In this document: positions 56,801 to 64,000 of the stretch, one piece after another
Numbering within the stretch: the stretch's first letter is position 1
Layout of the letters: every line of letters begins with the position of its first letter
From: Rhea pennata
Taxonomy: Eukaryota > Chordata > Aves > Rheiformes > Rheidae
DNA: 64,000 nucleotides
Assembly (NCBI RefSeq): GCF_028389875.1
Contig: NC_084682.1
Span: 6,024,001 to 6,088,000, forward strand
Direction: 5' to 3'
Made by a program: the position numbers and the translations under genes
Notes under the pieces: generated by a model
Told to the model about the DNA's origin: nothing
What the model saw: the letters and a program-made list of their open reading frames with translations, nothing else
Databases searched by the model: none

Positions 56801-59800
56801 AAATGTGGAACTTCCATAAGCAAATTTAAGAAACGCTGGTTTCCTGTTGTAGTACATTTATATAAAAGTTTTATTTCAAAATATTTCTTAAATGGTTTGA
56901 GAAAAATACTGGCAGGTTAAAGCCTCATTGAGAGTTAGGACTGGGATAGCTTTTTTGCTTTAAAAATAAGCCTATACACTGACATTTAAATTGATGTCTT
57001 TTTCAGTATCTCACCATTGAAAAACTTTATCAAAAATTGTATTTATAGATGTACTCTCAAATTAATTTCTGTCCTGTAACACCTAAACTGTTTGGCCCCA
57101 ATATCTCAACATTGATAATGCACCTTTTGGTCAGCTCCAAACTGTAGCCTACTTGGGTGTCCAAAGAGCAGTATTTCAAGAATGCAAAATTGCATCGGGC
57201 TAGATGTTCAGCTCACATAGCTTTGCAAATGAGTCTTTTTACCAAAGAGCCTTCCTATTTCCCTCCTACTTGGCGAGGGCAAAGGAACAGTTTGGGGTTT
57301 GTCTGTTTTTTTATTATTTTTATTTATTTTTAATCCTAAAATAGCCTCTTAACACAATTTACTTTTTCAAGCTATGAGCTAGTCTTTAATGTATTGTTAC
57401 TCTTCCAGCACCGTTACAGAAAGGAACTATTTTAAACTGTAGGTTTTTCACTGCACAAAGCAGATTCCAAAAGTCCTGCCCAGAATTACTCTTACCTGCT
57501 ACTGACAAATTACCATTCTGCTGCTGTGGTTTGCTGGGTGCAGGGTTTGCTGCTGGAGCTGAAGAACGTTGCTGCCCCTGCCCTGATAATGGAAAAAGAC
57601 CATTTAGTACAGTAGAGAGCACAGTAATTAAAATTGTCCTTAAGTCTTTCTTAGGAAATACAGCTAACGTAAAAACAAAATTTTAACCCTGGGGACACGC
57701 TAGAATTCGGGTGTTACAGACACAGCAGTAGTAAGCTATCCAGCGAATAACATTAACATGGAGGAATTTCAGTCAGATCCTTCCTCAAACAATTGCTTTC
57801 TACCTTGGAAAAATTCAGGTTTGATAGCTATTTAAAAGGACAGCATTGAATAATCTTGACAATTTCTCCGTTTTTAAAGGCTTCTATTGCTCTGACAAGT
57901 AGTTTTGACTACTGCTACCATCTAAAAGCTAAGATAAAAACTGTAGCAGAAGTACATCTTAAAATTCAGAGAGGACCAAAAAAAGCATTGGATGAAGTCA
58001 AATATGAAGTTAACACAGGACAAAGTGTTTGTAATATTTTATTTCCGATATATGAAGATAGTTTATGTGGGAACGGTGGGCTCACCGCAGCATTCGCCAC
58101 AGTCCCTCTCAGCACATGACAGTAAGTAGCGCAGGGAGTGAGATATCGCCACAGTAGGCACATATCTGCATATTTTTGTAGACACCAAGACTTTCGATCA
58201 CCTTATATTGATGACGAGTTACGTGAGAAAGAGCTGCGTGACATCTTTAGAGAAATACTACATTGAAGGATTGATCTACAATCCAAATACTTGGATTATT
58301 TTACAGAAGTAATTATTTCCCTTTCATATTTTGCCTCCAGCTCAGAAAGCATCCAACATTTTGTCTTTCTAGACATAGTTAGCTATGAATTTGCATGAAG
58401 TCCTAGGCCTGAGCAGGCAAAGCCCCACTGATTTGGCATGAGGGAAGGAAGACAGTGAGAGGGAAGGGAAGAAAAGAACATCAAACCAAACCCCTAAACA
58501 TCACCGGGAACAAAACCACCAAATCCTAGAACAGAATTGCAAGAGAGGATGGCACACAAGTACAGCAAGAAAACTTAAACAATGCAAGGTGCTTAGGCAA
58601 TGCAAGGCAGTAGACTGAGGAGGTAACAGCGACCATCTAGTTATTTTTAATCCTAAACAAGGTCTTCACACAAAACCAATATGCTTCTCTAACTTGCCGC
58701 AGTAAAGTCACAACAGTGAACTGATGACAGCAGTCTCCCTGGCAACGGCGTGACGTCAAACAGTAATGTGTATTTACTGGAGAATCCACTAGATGGAGAA
58801 CTCAGATTTCACCCTTGCTCATCTGCCTCAGATGTTCACAAGACCCAGCCAGTGTCACTCCTCAACACCCCTCTTTTTTTTCCCCCTTCTTAGACAAAAG
58901 AGATTGTTAAGAGAAAATGTCTGGAAAGGGAAAGAATTTAGAAGAATAAAAGAATAGGAATGTACATATGAGACAGTAATAATTTCCTCGCTCCTTTTAT
59001 CCCAAATATTTTTTCCACTAGGATTTTTAAATAGGATAATACACACTTGTGTGTTATGAAACACAAGATCATGTTTTAGTGGTTGTCTACCCGAAGTCTG
59101 GCATTTTTTAACATATTAAGAATATATTAACACATCTGCGCATGTGTTTGAGTACAAAAGTAGCGGAAACTCTCTCCAATTTTCTTCCTTGGAGAGTTTA
59201 GATGCTCCTAAATTATGTTTTTTGGTGGCTGGTGGCCCACAGATCACTTATGGTCCTCAAAGTTGACTTCTCTGCCTAGTTTTTAGCTGTTAGTTATTTA
59301 TTGAGCTGAAAAAGCACTTGAAATATTTAATAATATTTGTTTTGTGTGTGCTGAGTTACTCAATTCCAAGCCTTTGGCCAAAGCCAGCCACATAACACAC
59401 ACTAACCTAATAGCAGTATAACAGTAGTCCCGTGGTTCCAACAGTTTATTATCAACAGGTTCTGCTTCCTTGCTATGGTGACAGAAGATCTGTCCCAGCA
59501 TGAGAGGAAGAAGAGGAGAGAAGATGCACTTCGAGAGAATGGACACCAAAAGGTGTCAGCAGGAAGAGTGGAAAGGAAAAGTTCAAGTTCAAGTGAAAGA
59601 ATACCAAACATTTCAACATTGAAAGATTAATGACAAAAACTAAACATGAACAACAAGTAATTGTTACAGTAAGAATAAATTCTAACATCAGAGTAATGTG
59701 AATGAGATTAATAACAGTAATAACATTATCATCATATTTTCTACTAAGAACTAAACTGCTCAATCTTAATTTTCAAGATTGTTGTGAAATGCCGCCTGGA

Positions 59801-60436
59801 AAGTGTTTATGGTGTGTATTAAGAAGATCGCATCTCTGGCTTCCTTGTTAGGCAGATTAACCACCCACTGCTCGATTGTGAAGTGGACAAAAGCGAACTT
59901 CTCACTCCTTGGGTCTTACTGGGGTATTACAGTCTAAAAAAGAATACTCTATATTCCTGGGTTTAGCAATTTGAGATCTGAACTTAAAATAAAACTAAAA
60001 GTAGAACTAATCATTTAAATAAAACTGAAGTTCCTTCAAGAAAATGGCAAAATGATTTTACGACATTCATTCAGCATTAGCTAAGTTTTCCTCAGAATAC
60101 TACCTGTCAATATATAGAAGAAGATTTTGTAACTTTAAACAACTCTTTGTCATTTATATAAAGACCTTTATGACAAATGAAGCAGCCTTGCAGAGCAGAA
60201 AGGCTAGTTTGAGAGTACCCAATCTAAACTACTACCATCTTTTACAACTGAGAACCTTACTTAATACCAGATCAAAGGCTACAAAGTCTGCAGAATAACA
60301 TTAGTGTTAAAATGCAGTATACAGCACATCAAATTCAAAATCTCTTATTCATCTAATTCAATAGTGCACTCATTGTGATCATGCACCTGTAAACAATGCC
60401 ATCCTCAAATAACATAAATTCAAAAACTTCAGTGCT

Positions 60437-60475
<39 letters not shown>

Positions 60476-63400
60476 AGTCTAAATGAAGAACTCTGGTAGA
60501 CAATTCTGGTTAAATATGTAAAAATTATGACCATTTAAGGCTTATATAGTTTCCTTATCATCTATTAAAGCTATATGCTGAAAAAGTAAGATCTATCCAG
60601 AGAATAAAATCAATAATTTACAAAGATATTTTATGAAAATCATGGTAATTTTTATTAAAAAGTTATATTCTTTAAGATATATTTTCAGATCAGTTTTGTA
60701 AGATCCCAGATTCTCAGTTGTTTCTAAGCAACAATATAACAACTGAAAGACACTATAGGTCACAAGAAACTTGCTATTGTATCACATAAGCAAAGGAAGT
60801 GTGAGAAAAGACACAAAATTATCTGCTCAATAGCTGAAAATCTTGGTCTCTACAGCAACTGTGAGATTAAACCATAAAGTCAGAGATGTCAACACATTTT
60901 TTAAACAGCAGTTAGCTAAGTAACTATCACAGGAACAATAGATTCTTCAGGCTTGTTTAACAAAAGCCCCTCTAATTTCCCAGGAAAAAGAAAAGTTAAT
61001 GAAAGATGTCCTCATCTTTGCAATTGTGAAATTTCTACTTCAGTTAATAAAGTAGATTTCTAACCAGAATGGCAGTGCATCTATTGTCACTGTTTGTCCA
61101 AAACATCTTACAGAAAACTGTTGACACCATATGGTTCCCTTAGTAATGAAAATATATTTACTCACTTTGACCAAAACCAGCCATTCCTCCATAAAGAGCT
61201 ATTTTGCTAATTAGTTTCAGCTATTACTTGTGTACCTGTCAATAATGGATCTGTTCAAATATCTAAGTGCTACTTATCCTCTTTTCTCCCCCCCTCCTTT
61301 TTTTTTTTTTTTTTAGGAGTAGAACTAGAAGAACAGAACATATTCCAAAATTTGGCTCAACTTTTGAACACATCTCTGAGGTAAAAATATATACTCATCC
61401 GGAAAATGATTGGCCTGGGAATAAGTTCAGCAAATGAAAATAAAGAACATAACTATTTATACAACATAATAAAAACAAAAGACGCATGGTAGGTTTAGTC
61501 AGCACCAATCCAGCTCAGCATCTTTTTTCAGATGGCAGAGTAGTAACAGGTGCTTAGGAAAATCTATATACTGGCCGTGTTTTCATACCAGTATCTCATC
61601 CATATCCTTTGAGCAATCTAGTTTTAGTGCTTCCTGAGCCCAACATTCACACAGAGGATGTACTGTTATGTTTAACAGCCTTTGGTGGATTTTTCCTTCA
61701 TGTCTAATTGCTTTTTGAACCTGTGCCAATTTTTGGCACCCACATCATGTAGCACCAAGTTCCATAATTTAACTATGCACTGTTTGGGGGCATGGTACAG
61801 CCTTTGTTTTAAAACCACTGCCTGATAATGTAAGAACTAAAGAGCATCAAATGAACACAGAAGAGAAGGAGAGATTTATCATTCTTTACTCATCCCCTAT
61901 ATACCATCTTACAGTTTCACAGATCATTATTACATCCTCCTTCTGTTGTTTTCTTTCCAGAGTAAAAATCTTAGTCTCTTTGGTTACTCATTACAAAAAG
62001 ACACAGACCAGCTCCTGCATACTTACTGGAAGCCTAGGTAGAGACCACTAACGCACAATAAAAAGCTCTCAAAATATCACAAAATATAGACACTTCCCAA
62101 TATCACATAGAGATTGAAACTCAACCATGGTGAAGATTTTACAAAAATACGAACAAAGTCTATTTCATGCAAAACAAATAGAAAGGATGTTCAAGATCTA
62201 GACATCATTGTTGCAGGCACAAGAAAGCTGAACATGTCTGCCTGGCTGTTGTTAAATGAAAAAAATAGGCAACTGAAAGATCATTATAACAATTTCTCCA
62301 GACGAGGTATTTTTCTACAGTAATTACTTACCTTCGTTGTATGGCACTGGGTTGCCAATATTCCCACCAACCATATCAGCAGTTTTCAGAACATCCAAAT
62401 CCATCAGAATAACCACTCTCCTACAAACACAAAGCAGACAGTAAGATTTTCATTTCCTCTGCACATCTAACAGACTTTGAATATCCTTTGAATATCCTTT
62501 GCATACAGGTAAGAGAAACAGCCAGTAGGGGTAGATTCTTTGGACAAGAGATTCAGATATAAAAGCTCTCCACTGTAACCCACTCACAAGGTACAGACAG
62601 GCTTAAGAACAGTATCACATTTCATTAAAGACAGCAGCTAACATGCTGAATGGGCACACAGAAATGGCTTGAAAGAATATAGCCAGATTTTACAGATAAG
62701 ATATATTCCCTGACTCAAGAAAAGTTATACTCCCTCCACAGAAACATTGAATAAAAAAAGACGCAGAACCTCAGTTACCATTCTCCAAGACTTTGCAGTT
62801 TTTAAATTGTCACTTTACCCAAATCACTTGTTAGTTTTTAGTATTCTACGTCCTTCTTCTCTCAAAGTTTCATAAAAGAAAGACCAAAGACTTCCAAGTA
62901 ACAGGAAAATTTCATCATTTCTTTTCTACAACAAGTGATTTTAAGTGGATTTTAACAAACCTCAGTATAACTGTGTATTGCAGCTGGTTACCTTCAACTA
63001 AACTACTGTATTAGATACATCCACATTCACTGTAATCACATTCAGTATTTTTTACTTCTGCTATTGCTTGCATTGTGTATTCTCCCTCCTGCACACTCAA
63101 GACCAATTATTCATGGACAATCCCAATCAAAAGCACTTGGCCTTTGCTTTGCTTAGTCACATAGGATGGAGTACCCGTTAGCATTACTGCAATTAAAACA
63201 ACCTGGATACCTTCCATCTTTCAGACTGTTGACAATGAATCTGTTAACCTGGCAGATACAGTGAGCTGCTAAGCGCTCCTCTTCCACAAGAGAGTTCAGC
63301 TGTGTTGCCAACATGAAGGCTGCAAAAAGTAGAAGAAAAATATTGAAACAATTACCACATGCCAGCCTTAAGAGGGGCTACCATGCATGGCCACAACTTT

Positions 63401-63923
63401 TCCAGTCAGTCTACTGGTGTTACATTAGATCCACAGCTTGCCCCATTAATTATGGGGCAGGAAATAGTGTAACAGCTAACAATTCACCAGCACTCAGAAC
63501 ATAAAATAAGGATTTGTTTCCCAAACTTAGGGGACTTAATCAGGCAATGATAGCCAGAATACATTAAAGAAGTTAGATGATTAAACTACTTCAAAGCCAC
63601 TGTTATGAAAACATCAGCTACAGATTTCTATGTCTTTGTTATACCCTGTAGTGAATTAATTTCTTGTAGTTCACAAAGGAGCACTGAAATGCAGTTGCGC
63701 AGTTTGGAATATGAGTGGTCCCTATTTATGTCACTCGCTCTTTCAATACTCATTTCATCACTACAAACCTAGATGTTAGATTGGAAACTATGGCAACATT
63801 AACATCTCCACACTTGCAAAAATCTCAAAGCTTGTCATACTTACAGGAAAGTGTGTTAACACCATCACTCATCAACACTCGGTAACGCGGTGGCCCATTT
63901 CCTGTAGCAATAGCCCGTGTATT
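41719..63923 (-). CDS. RPA1: RPA1, replication protein A 70-kDa DNA-binding subunit (15 of about 17 exons)
   Basis: RPA1 is the large subunit of the RPA heterotrimer, which coats single-stranded DNA in nuclear replication, repair and checkpoint signalling. Fifteen exons join in frame with GT-AG introns: 63923-63845, 63319-63211, 62420-62332, 57582-57496, 56245-56113, 55292-55190, 54105-54037, 53893-53701, 52611-52472, 50590-50442, 48439-48307, 47262-47086, 45769-45662, 42288-42202, 41826-41719. They give 587 residues plus TGA. Adding the about 28 residues beyond 64000 gives about 615 (human 616). In order: the N-terminal OB fold that binds repair partners, with R31, R41, R43, T60, K88 and R91 (human numbers) kept; a Gln/Pro/Ser-rich linker two residues shorter than human; DBD-A; DBD-B with W361 and F386 equivalents; and DBD-C with a zinc ribbon of four cysteines. 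One DNA-stacking phenylalanine (human F269) is Tyr. No frameshift or stop. Confidence 0.97.
41827..42201 (-). other. RPA1: RPA1 intron before the last exon
   Basis: 375-base intron, GTAAGT to TTTCAAAG; nothing else recognised. Confidence 0.85.
42202..42288 (-). CDS. RPA1: RPA1 exon ([13 protein letters not shown]...)
   Basis: 87 bases, phase 0 at both ends, 29 residues ending VKLETYN; part of DBD-C. Confidence 0.96.
42289..45661 (-). other. RPA1: RPA1 intron, 3.4 kb
   Basis: AT-rich intron with a purine-rich stretch near 42939-42965 and a G-run at 44698-44708. A22 (45620-45641) lies close to the donor. A 71-codon open frame at 44175-44390 matches nothing I know. No transposon identified with confidence. 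Confidence 0.7.
45662..45769 (-). CDS. RPA1: RPA1 exon ([12 protein letters not shown]...)
   Basis: 108 bases, phase 0 at both ends, 36 residues ending LGELKEK; DBD-C. The donor AAG|GTAGTC is a weak match to consensus. Confidence 0.96.
45770..47085 (-). other. RPA1: RPA1 intron, 1.3 kb
   Basis: AT-rich intron with a T-rich tract at 47000-47026. Nothing else recognised. Confidence 0.75.
47086..47262 (-). CDS. RPA1: RPA1 zinc-ribbon exon
   Basis: 177 bases, 59 residues. The four zinc ligands are in ACPSQDC and YRCEKC (bird residues about 479, 484, 498 and 501; human 481, 486, 500 and 503), all present. Donor GTAAGT, acceptor CTCCTAG. Confidence 0.97.
47263..48306 (-). other. RPA1: RPA1 intron, 1.0 kb
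   Basis: Holds the MIR-like SINE at 47920-48085 and T-runs near 47560-47620. Confidence 0.75.
47920..48085 (+). mobile_element. MIR-like (CORE-type) SINE remnant
   Basis: The order of strings follows the MIR/CORE-SINE consensus: ACTGGAATGCCAGAGATCTG, TTATTCCTAGCTTTTCTATTG, CCAGCTGTGGACC, CCACTTCCTCTTAATGCACC, TCTCCTATAATAC, CAGCTTTGGGATGG. Heavily diverged, so an old insertion. Confidence 0.55.
48307..48439 (-). CDS. RPA1: RPA1 exon ([13 protein letters not shown]...)
   Basis: 133 bases. The first base completes a split Trp codon, then 44 residues end GQGDK. It links the end of DBD-B to the start of DBD-C. Confidence 0.96.
48440..50441 (-). other. RPA1: RPA1 intron, 2.0 kb
   Basis: AT-rich intron; no repeats identified with confidence. 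Confidence 0.7.
50442..50590 (-). CDS. RPA1: RPA1 exon ([13 protein letters not shown]...)
   Basis: 149 bases, 49 residues plus two bases of a split Trp codon. Contains VSDFGGRS with the phenylalanine equivalent to human F386, a DBD-B DNA-stacking residue. Confidence 0.97.
50806..50972 (-). mobile_element. CR1 LINE 3' fragment, avian type
   Basis: On the plus strand it begins ATCACAGAATGGTTGAGGTT and runs through GGAAGGGACC, CCCCCCTGCTCAAGCAGGG and CACAACCTCTCTGGGCAAAC to GTTCCAGTGCT. This is the reverse complement of the CR1 3' end, so the LINE sense strand is minus. It is 5'-truncated after about 167 bases, as most CR1 copies are. Modest divergence makes it the youngest transposon seen here. 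Confidence 0.92.
50973..51026. repeat. Short tandem repeat at the CR1 5' junction
   Basis: AATAAATCTTG occurs three times in about 50 bases; the first and third copies extend to GATATAGAGAA and GATACAGAGAA. Confidence 0.8.
51520..51690 (+). mobile_element. MIR-like (CORE-type) SINE remnant
   Basis: GGAGATATGGATTCTAACCT, CAGCTGTGCCAGTTGCAAG, ATCACTTTCCCTCAATG and ACAAGTAAGGAAATAG follow the MIR consensus order. Old and diverged. Confidence 0.5.
52472..52611 (-). CDS. RPA1: RPA1 exon ([13 protein letters not shown]...)
   Basis: 140 bases, two to complete a split Asp codon, then 46 residues ending TLWGVE. The Trp corresponds to human W361, a DBD-B DNA-stacking residue. Confidence 0.97.
52612..53700 (-). 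other. RPA1: RPA1 intron, 1.1 kb
   Basis: AT-rich intron; nothing else recognised. Its donor G|GTCAGT is off consensus at +3. Confidence 0.75.
53701..53893 (-). CDS. RPA1: RPA1 exon ([10 protein letters not shown]...)
   Basis: 193 bases, 64 residues plus one base. It covers the second half of DBD-A and the linker to [16 protein letters not shown] has Tyr where human has F269. Confidence 0.97.
54037..54105 (-). CDS. RPA1: RPA1 exon ([11 protein letters not shown]...)
   Basis: 69 bases, 23 residues, phase 0. The Phe in TAFNDQ corresponds to human F238, a DBD-A stacking residue. The intron that follows in transcript order (54036-53894) is only 143 bases. Confidence 0.96.
54106..55189 (-). other. 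RPA1: RPA1 intron, 1.1 kb
   Basis: AT-rich intron with an A-run at about 54397-54414. No transposon recognised. Confidence 0.75.
55190..55292 (-). CDS. RPA1: RPA1 exon ([12 protein letters not shown]...)
   Basis: 103 bases; one base completes a split Lys codon, then 34 residues end LVDES. It is the start of DBD-A ([16 protein letters not shown]). Confidence 0.97.
55293..56112 (-). other. RPA1: RPA1 intron, 0.8 kb
   Basis: AT-rich intron, A-run at 56095-56107 close to the donor; nothing else seen. Confidence 0.75.
56113..56245 (-). CDS. RPA1: RPA1 exon (linker to DBD-A)
   Basis: 133 bases, 43 whole codons with split codons at both ends. Flexible linker ([20 protein letters not shown]), then [13 protein letters not shown], the conserved entry to DBD-A. 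Confidence 0.95.
56246..57495 (-). other. RPA1: RPA1 intron, 1.25 kb
   Basis: AT-rich intron; a T/A-rich tract at 57307-57334; nothing else recognised. Confidence 0.75.
57496..57582 (-). CDS. RPA1: RPA1 exon (Gln/Pro/Ser linker)
   Basis: 87 bases, 28 whole codons ([20 protein letters not shown], then QNGNLSVA), between a TTATCAG acceptor and a GTAAGA donor. It is the disordered linker after the N-terminal OB fold and the least conserved part of the protein. Confidence 0.93.
60440..60474. repeat. T35 homopolymer
   Basis: Thirty-five T on the plus strand (A on the RPA1 sense strand), with no recognisable retroposed body beside it. Confidence 0.95.
61500..62010 (-). mobile_element. Ancient CR1 LINE fragment
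   Basis: Read on the plus strand, it follows the antisense of an old amniote CR1: CCAATCCAGCTCAGCATC, GGATTTTTCCTTCATGTCTA, ATTGCTTTTTGAACC, CACCAAGTTCCATAATTTAA, then TCATTATTACATCCTCC and GTAAAAATCTTAGTCTCTTT. LINE sense strand is minus. Strong divergence indicates insertion long before the CR1 at 50.8 kb. Confidence 0.65.
62332..62420 (-). CDS. RPA1: RPA1 exon ([12 protein letters not shown]...)
   Basis: 89 bases, 29 whole codons ending NPVPYNE plus split codons. End of the N-terminal OB fold, which binds p53, RAD9, ATRIP and other partners in the family. Confidence 0.97.
62421..63210 (-). other. RPA1: RPA1 intron, 0.8 kb, with GTATCC donor
   Basis: Begins GTATCCAGG after AAG and ends TTTGTAG. 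The first six bases equal the U12-type donor start, but no convincing U12 branch site is visible, so it is probably a normal intron. TTTGAATATCC is repeated in tandem near 62476-62500. Confidence 0.75.
63211..63319 (-). CDS. RPA1: RPA1 exon ([14 protein letters not shown]...)
   Basis: 109 bases, 35 whole codons ending NSLKDG. Contains the equivalents of T60 and K88 of the basic cleft in the N-terminal OB fold. Confidence 0.97.
63320..63844 (-). other. RPA1: RPA1 intron, 0.5 kb
   Basis: GTAAGT to TTTGCAG; nothing else recognised. Confidence 0.8.
63845..63923 (-). CDS. RPA1: RPA1 exon ([15 protein letters not shown]...), first one in the window
   Basis: 79 bases, 26 codons plus one base. It matches human residues 29-54; R31, R41 and R43 of the partner-binding cleft are kept. 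Acceptor TCTTCAG. The upstream exon or exons with the start codon lie beyond 64000. Confidence 0.96.
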
Positions 63924-64000
63924 CTGAAGAAAAATACCAGATTGTTAGTCCTCACTAGCTCATTCAGAAACACTTCAGAAGCGAAGACACATCTTCAGTG
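63924..64000 (-). other. RPA1: RPA1 intron (partial) at the window edge
   Basis: Intron sequence upstream of the acceptor at 63926-63924; nothing else visible. Confidence 0.7.

Larger units (their letters stand above)
57583..62331 (-). other. RPA1: RPA1 intron, 4.7 kb
   Basis: The largest intron seen here. It holds T35 (60440-60474), a T-run at about 61298-61315, and an ancient CR1 (61500-62010). A pyrimidine/purine-rich patch lies at 58440-58480. No genes recognised. Confidence 0.75.

Noticed and set aside
1..64000. CRISPR arrays, insertion sequences, tRNA or rRNA genes, endogenous retrovirus
   Set aside because: No regularly spaced direct repeats of that kind, no cloverleaf-like sequence and no LTR or retroviral motif were seen; the window is ordinary vertebrate chromosome.

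Overview
The window is vertebrate nuclear DNA, almost certainly from a bird. Three genes are recognisable from their exons and lie in the conserved order DPH1 - RTN4RL1 - RPA1 (human 17p13.3 synteny). All have introns. The repeats are CR1 LINE fragments, one of them with a typical avian 3' end, plus two faint MIR-like SINEs. I see no Alu or L1 and no bacterial or viral genes. I cannot name the species.

Layout. (1) 1-2235, minus strand: the first two coding exons of DPH1, the first enzyme of diphthamide synthesis; the rest lies beyond position 1. (2) 2236-3816: a CpG-rich head-to-head intergenic region that probably holds the promoters of both DPH1 and RTN4RL1. (3) 3817-22042, plus strand: RTN4RL1, a GPI-anchored leucine-rich-repeat receptor of the Nogo-receptor family. 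A 13-base coding piece in exon 1 is joined across a 16.8-kb intron to exon 2, which encodes nearly all of the 459-residue protein. The intron is extremely GC- and CpG-rich, but AT-rich islands stand out in it that carry homeodomain, POU, MEF2 and nuclear-receptor-like sites and look like conserved enhancers. (4) 22043-about 40810: RTN4RL1 3' UTR and a tail-to-tail intergenic region with more AT-rich islands, a 0.5-kb G-rich minisatellite and two (GT)-(AT)-(AC) palindromes, one of them perfect with 34-nt arms. (5) About 40815-64000, minus strand: RPA1, the large subunit of the single-strand DNA-binding protein RPA. Fifteen coding exons are intact and in frame (587 residues plus stop); only about the first 28 residues lie beyond position 64000. 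Base composition falls from GC-rich to AT-rich between about 36 and 38 kb.

The three genes have unrelated jobs: translation-factor modification, neural cell-surface signalling, and DNA replication and repair. Their adjacency is conserved synteny, not an operon. I found no new multi-gene system. The points most worth checking are non-coding: the candidate enhancer islands in RTN4RL1 intron 1, a cluster of phased GACATCA sites around an RFX X-box, the perfect palindrome, and the E-box-rich minisatellite. In protein, RPA1 has tyrosine at the position of a DNA-stacking phenylalanine in human.

All coordinates, splice sites and phases were read by eye; gene names rest on recognised protein families, not on a database search.
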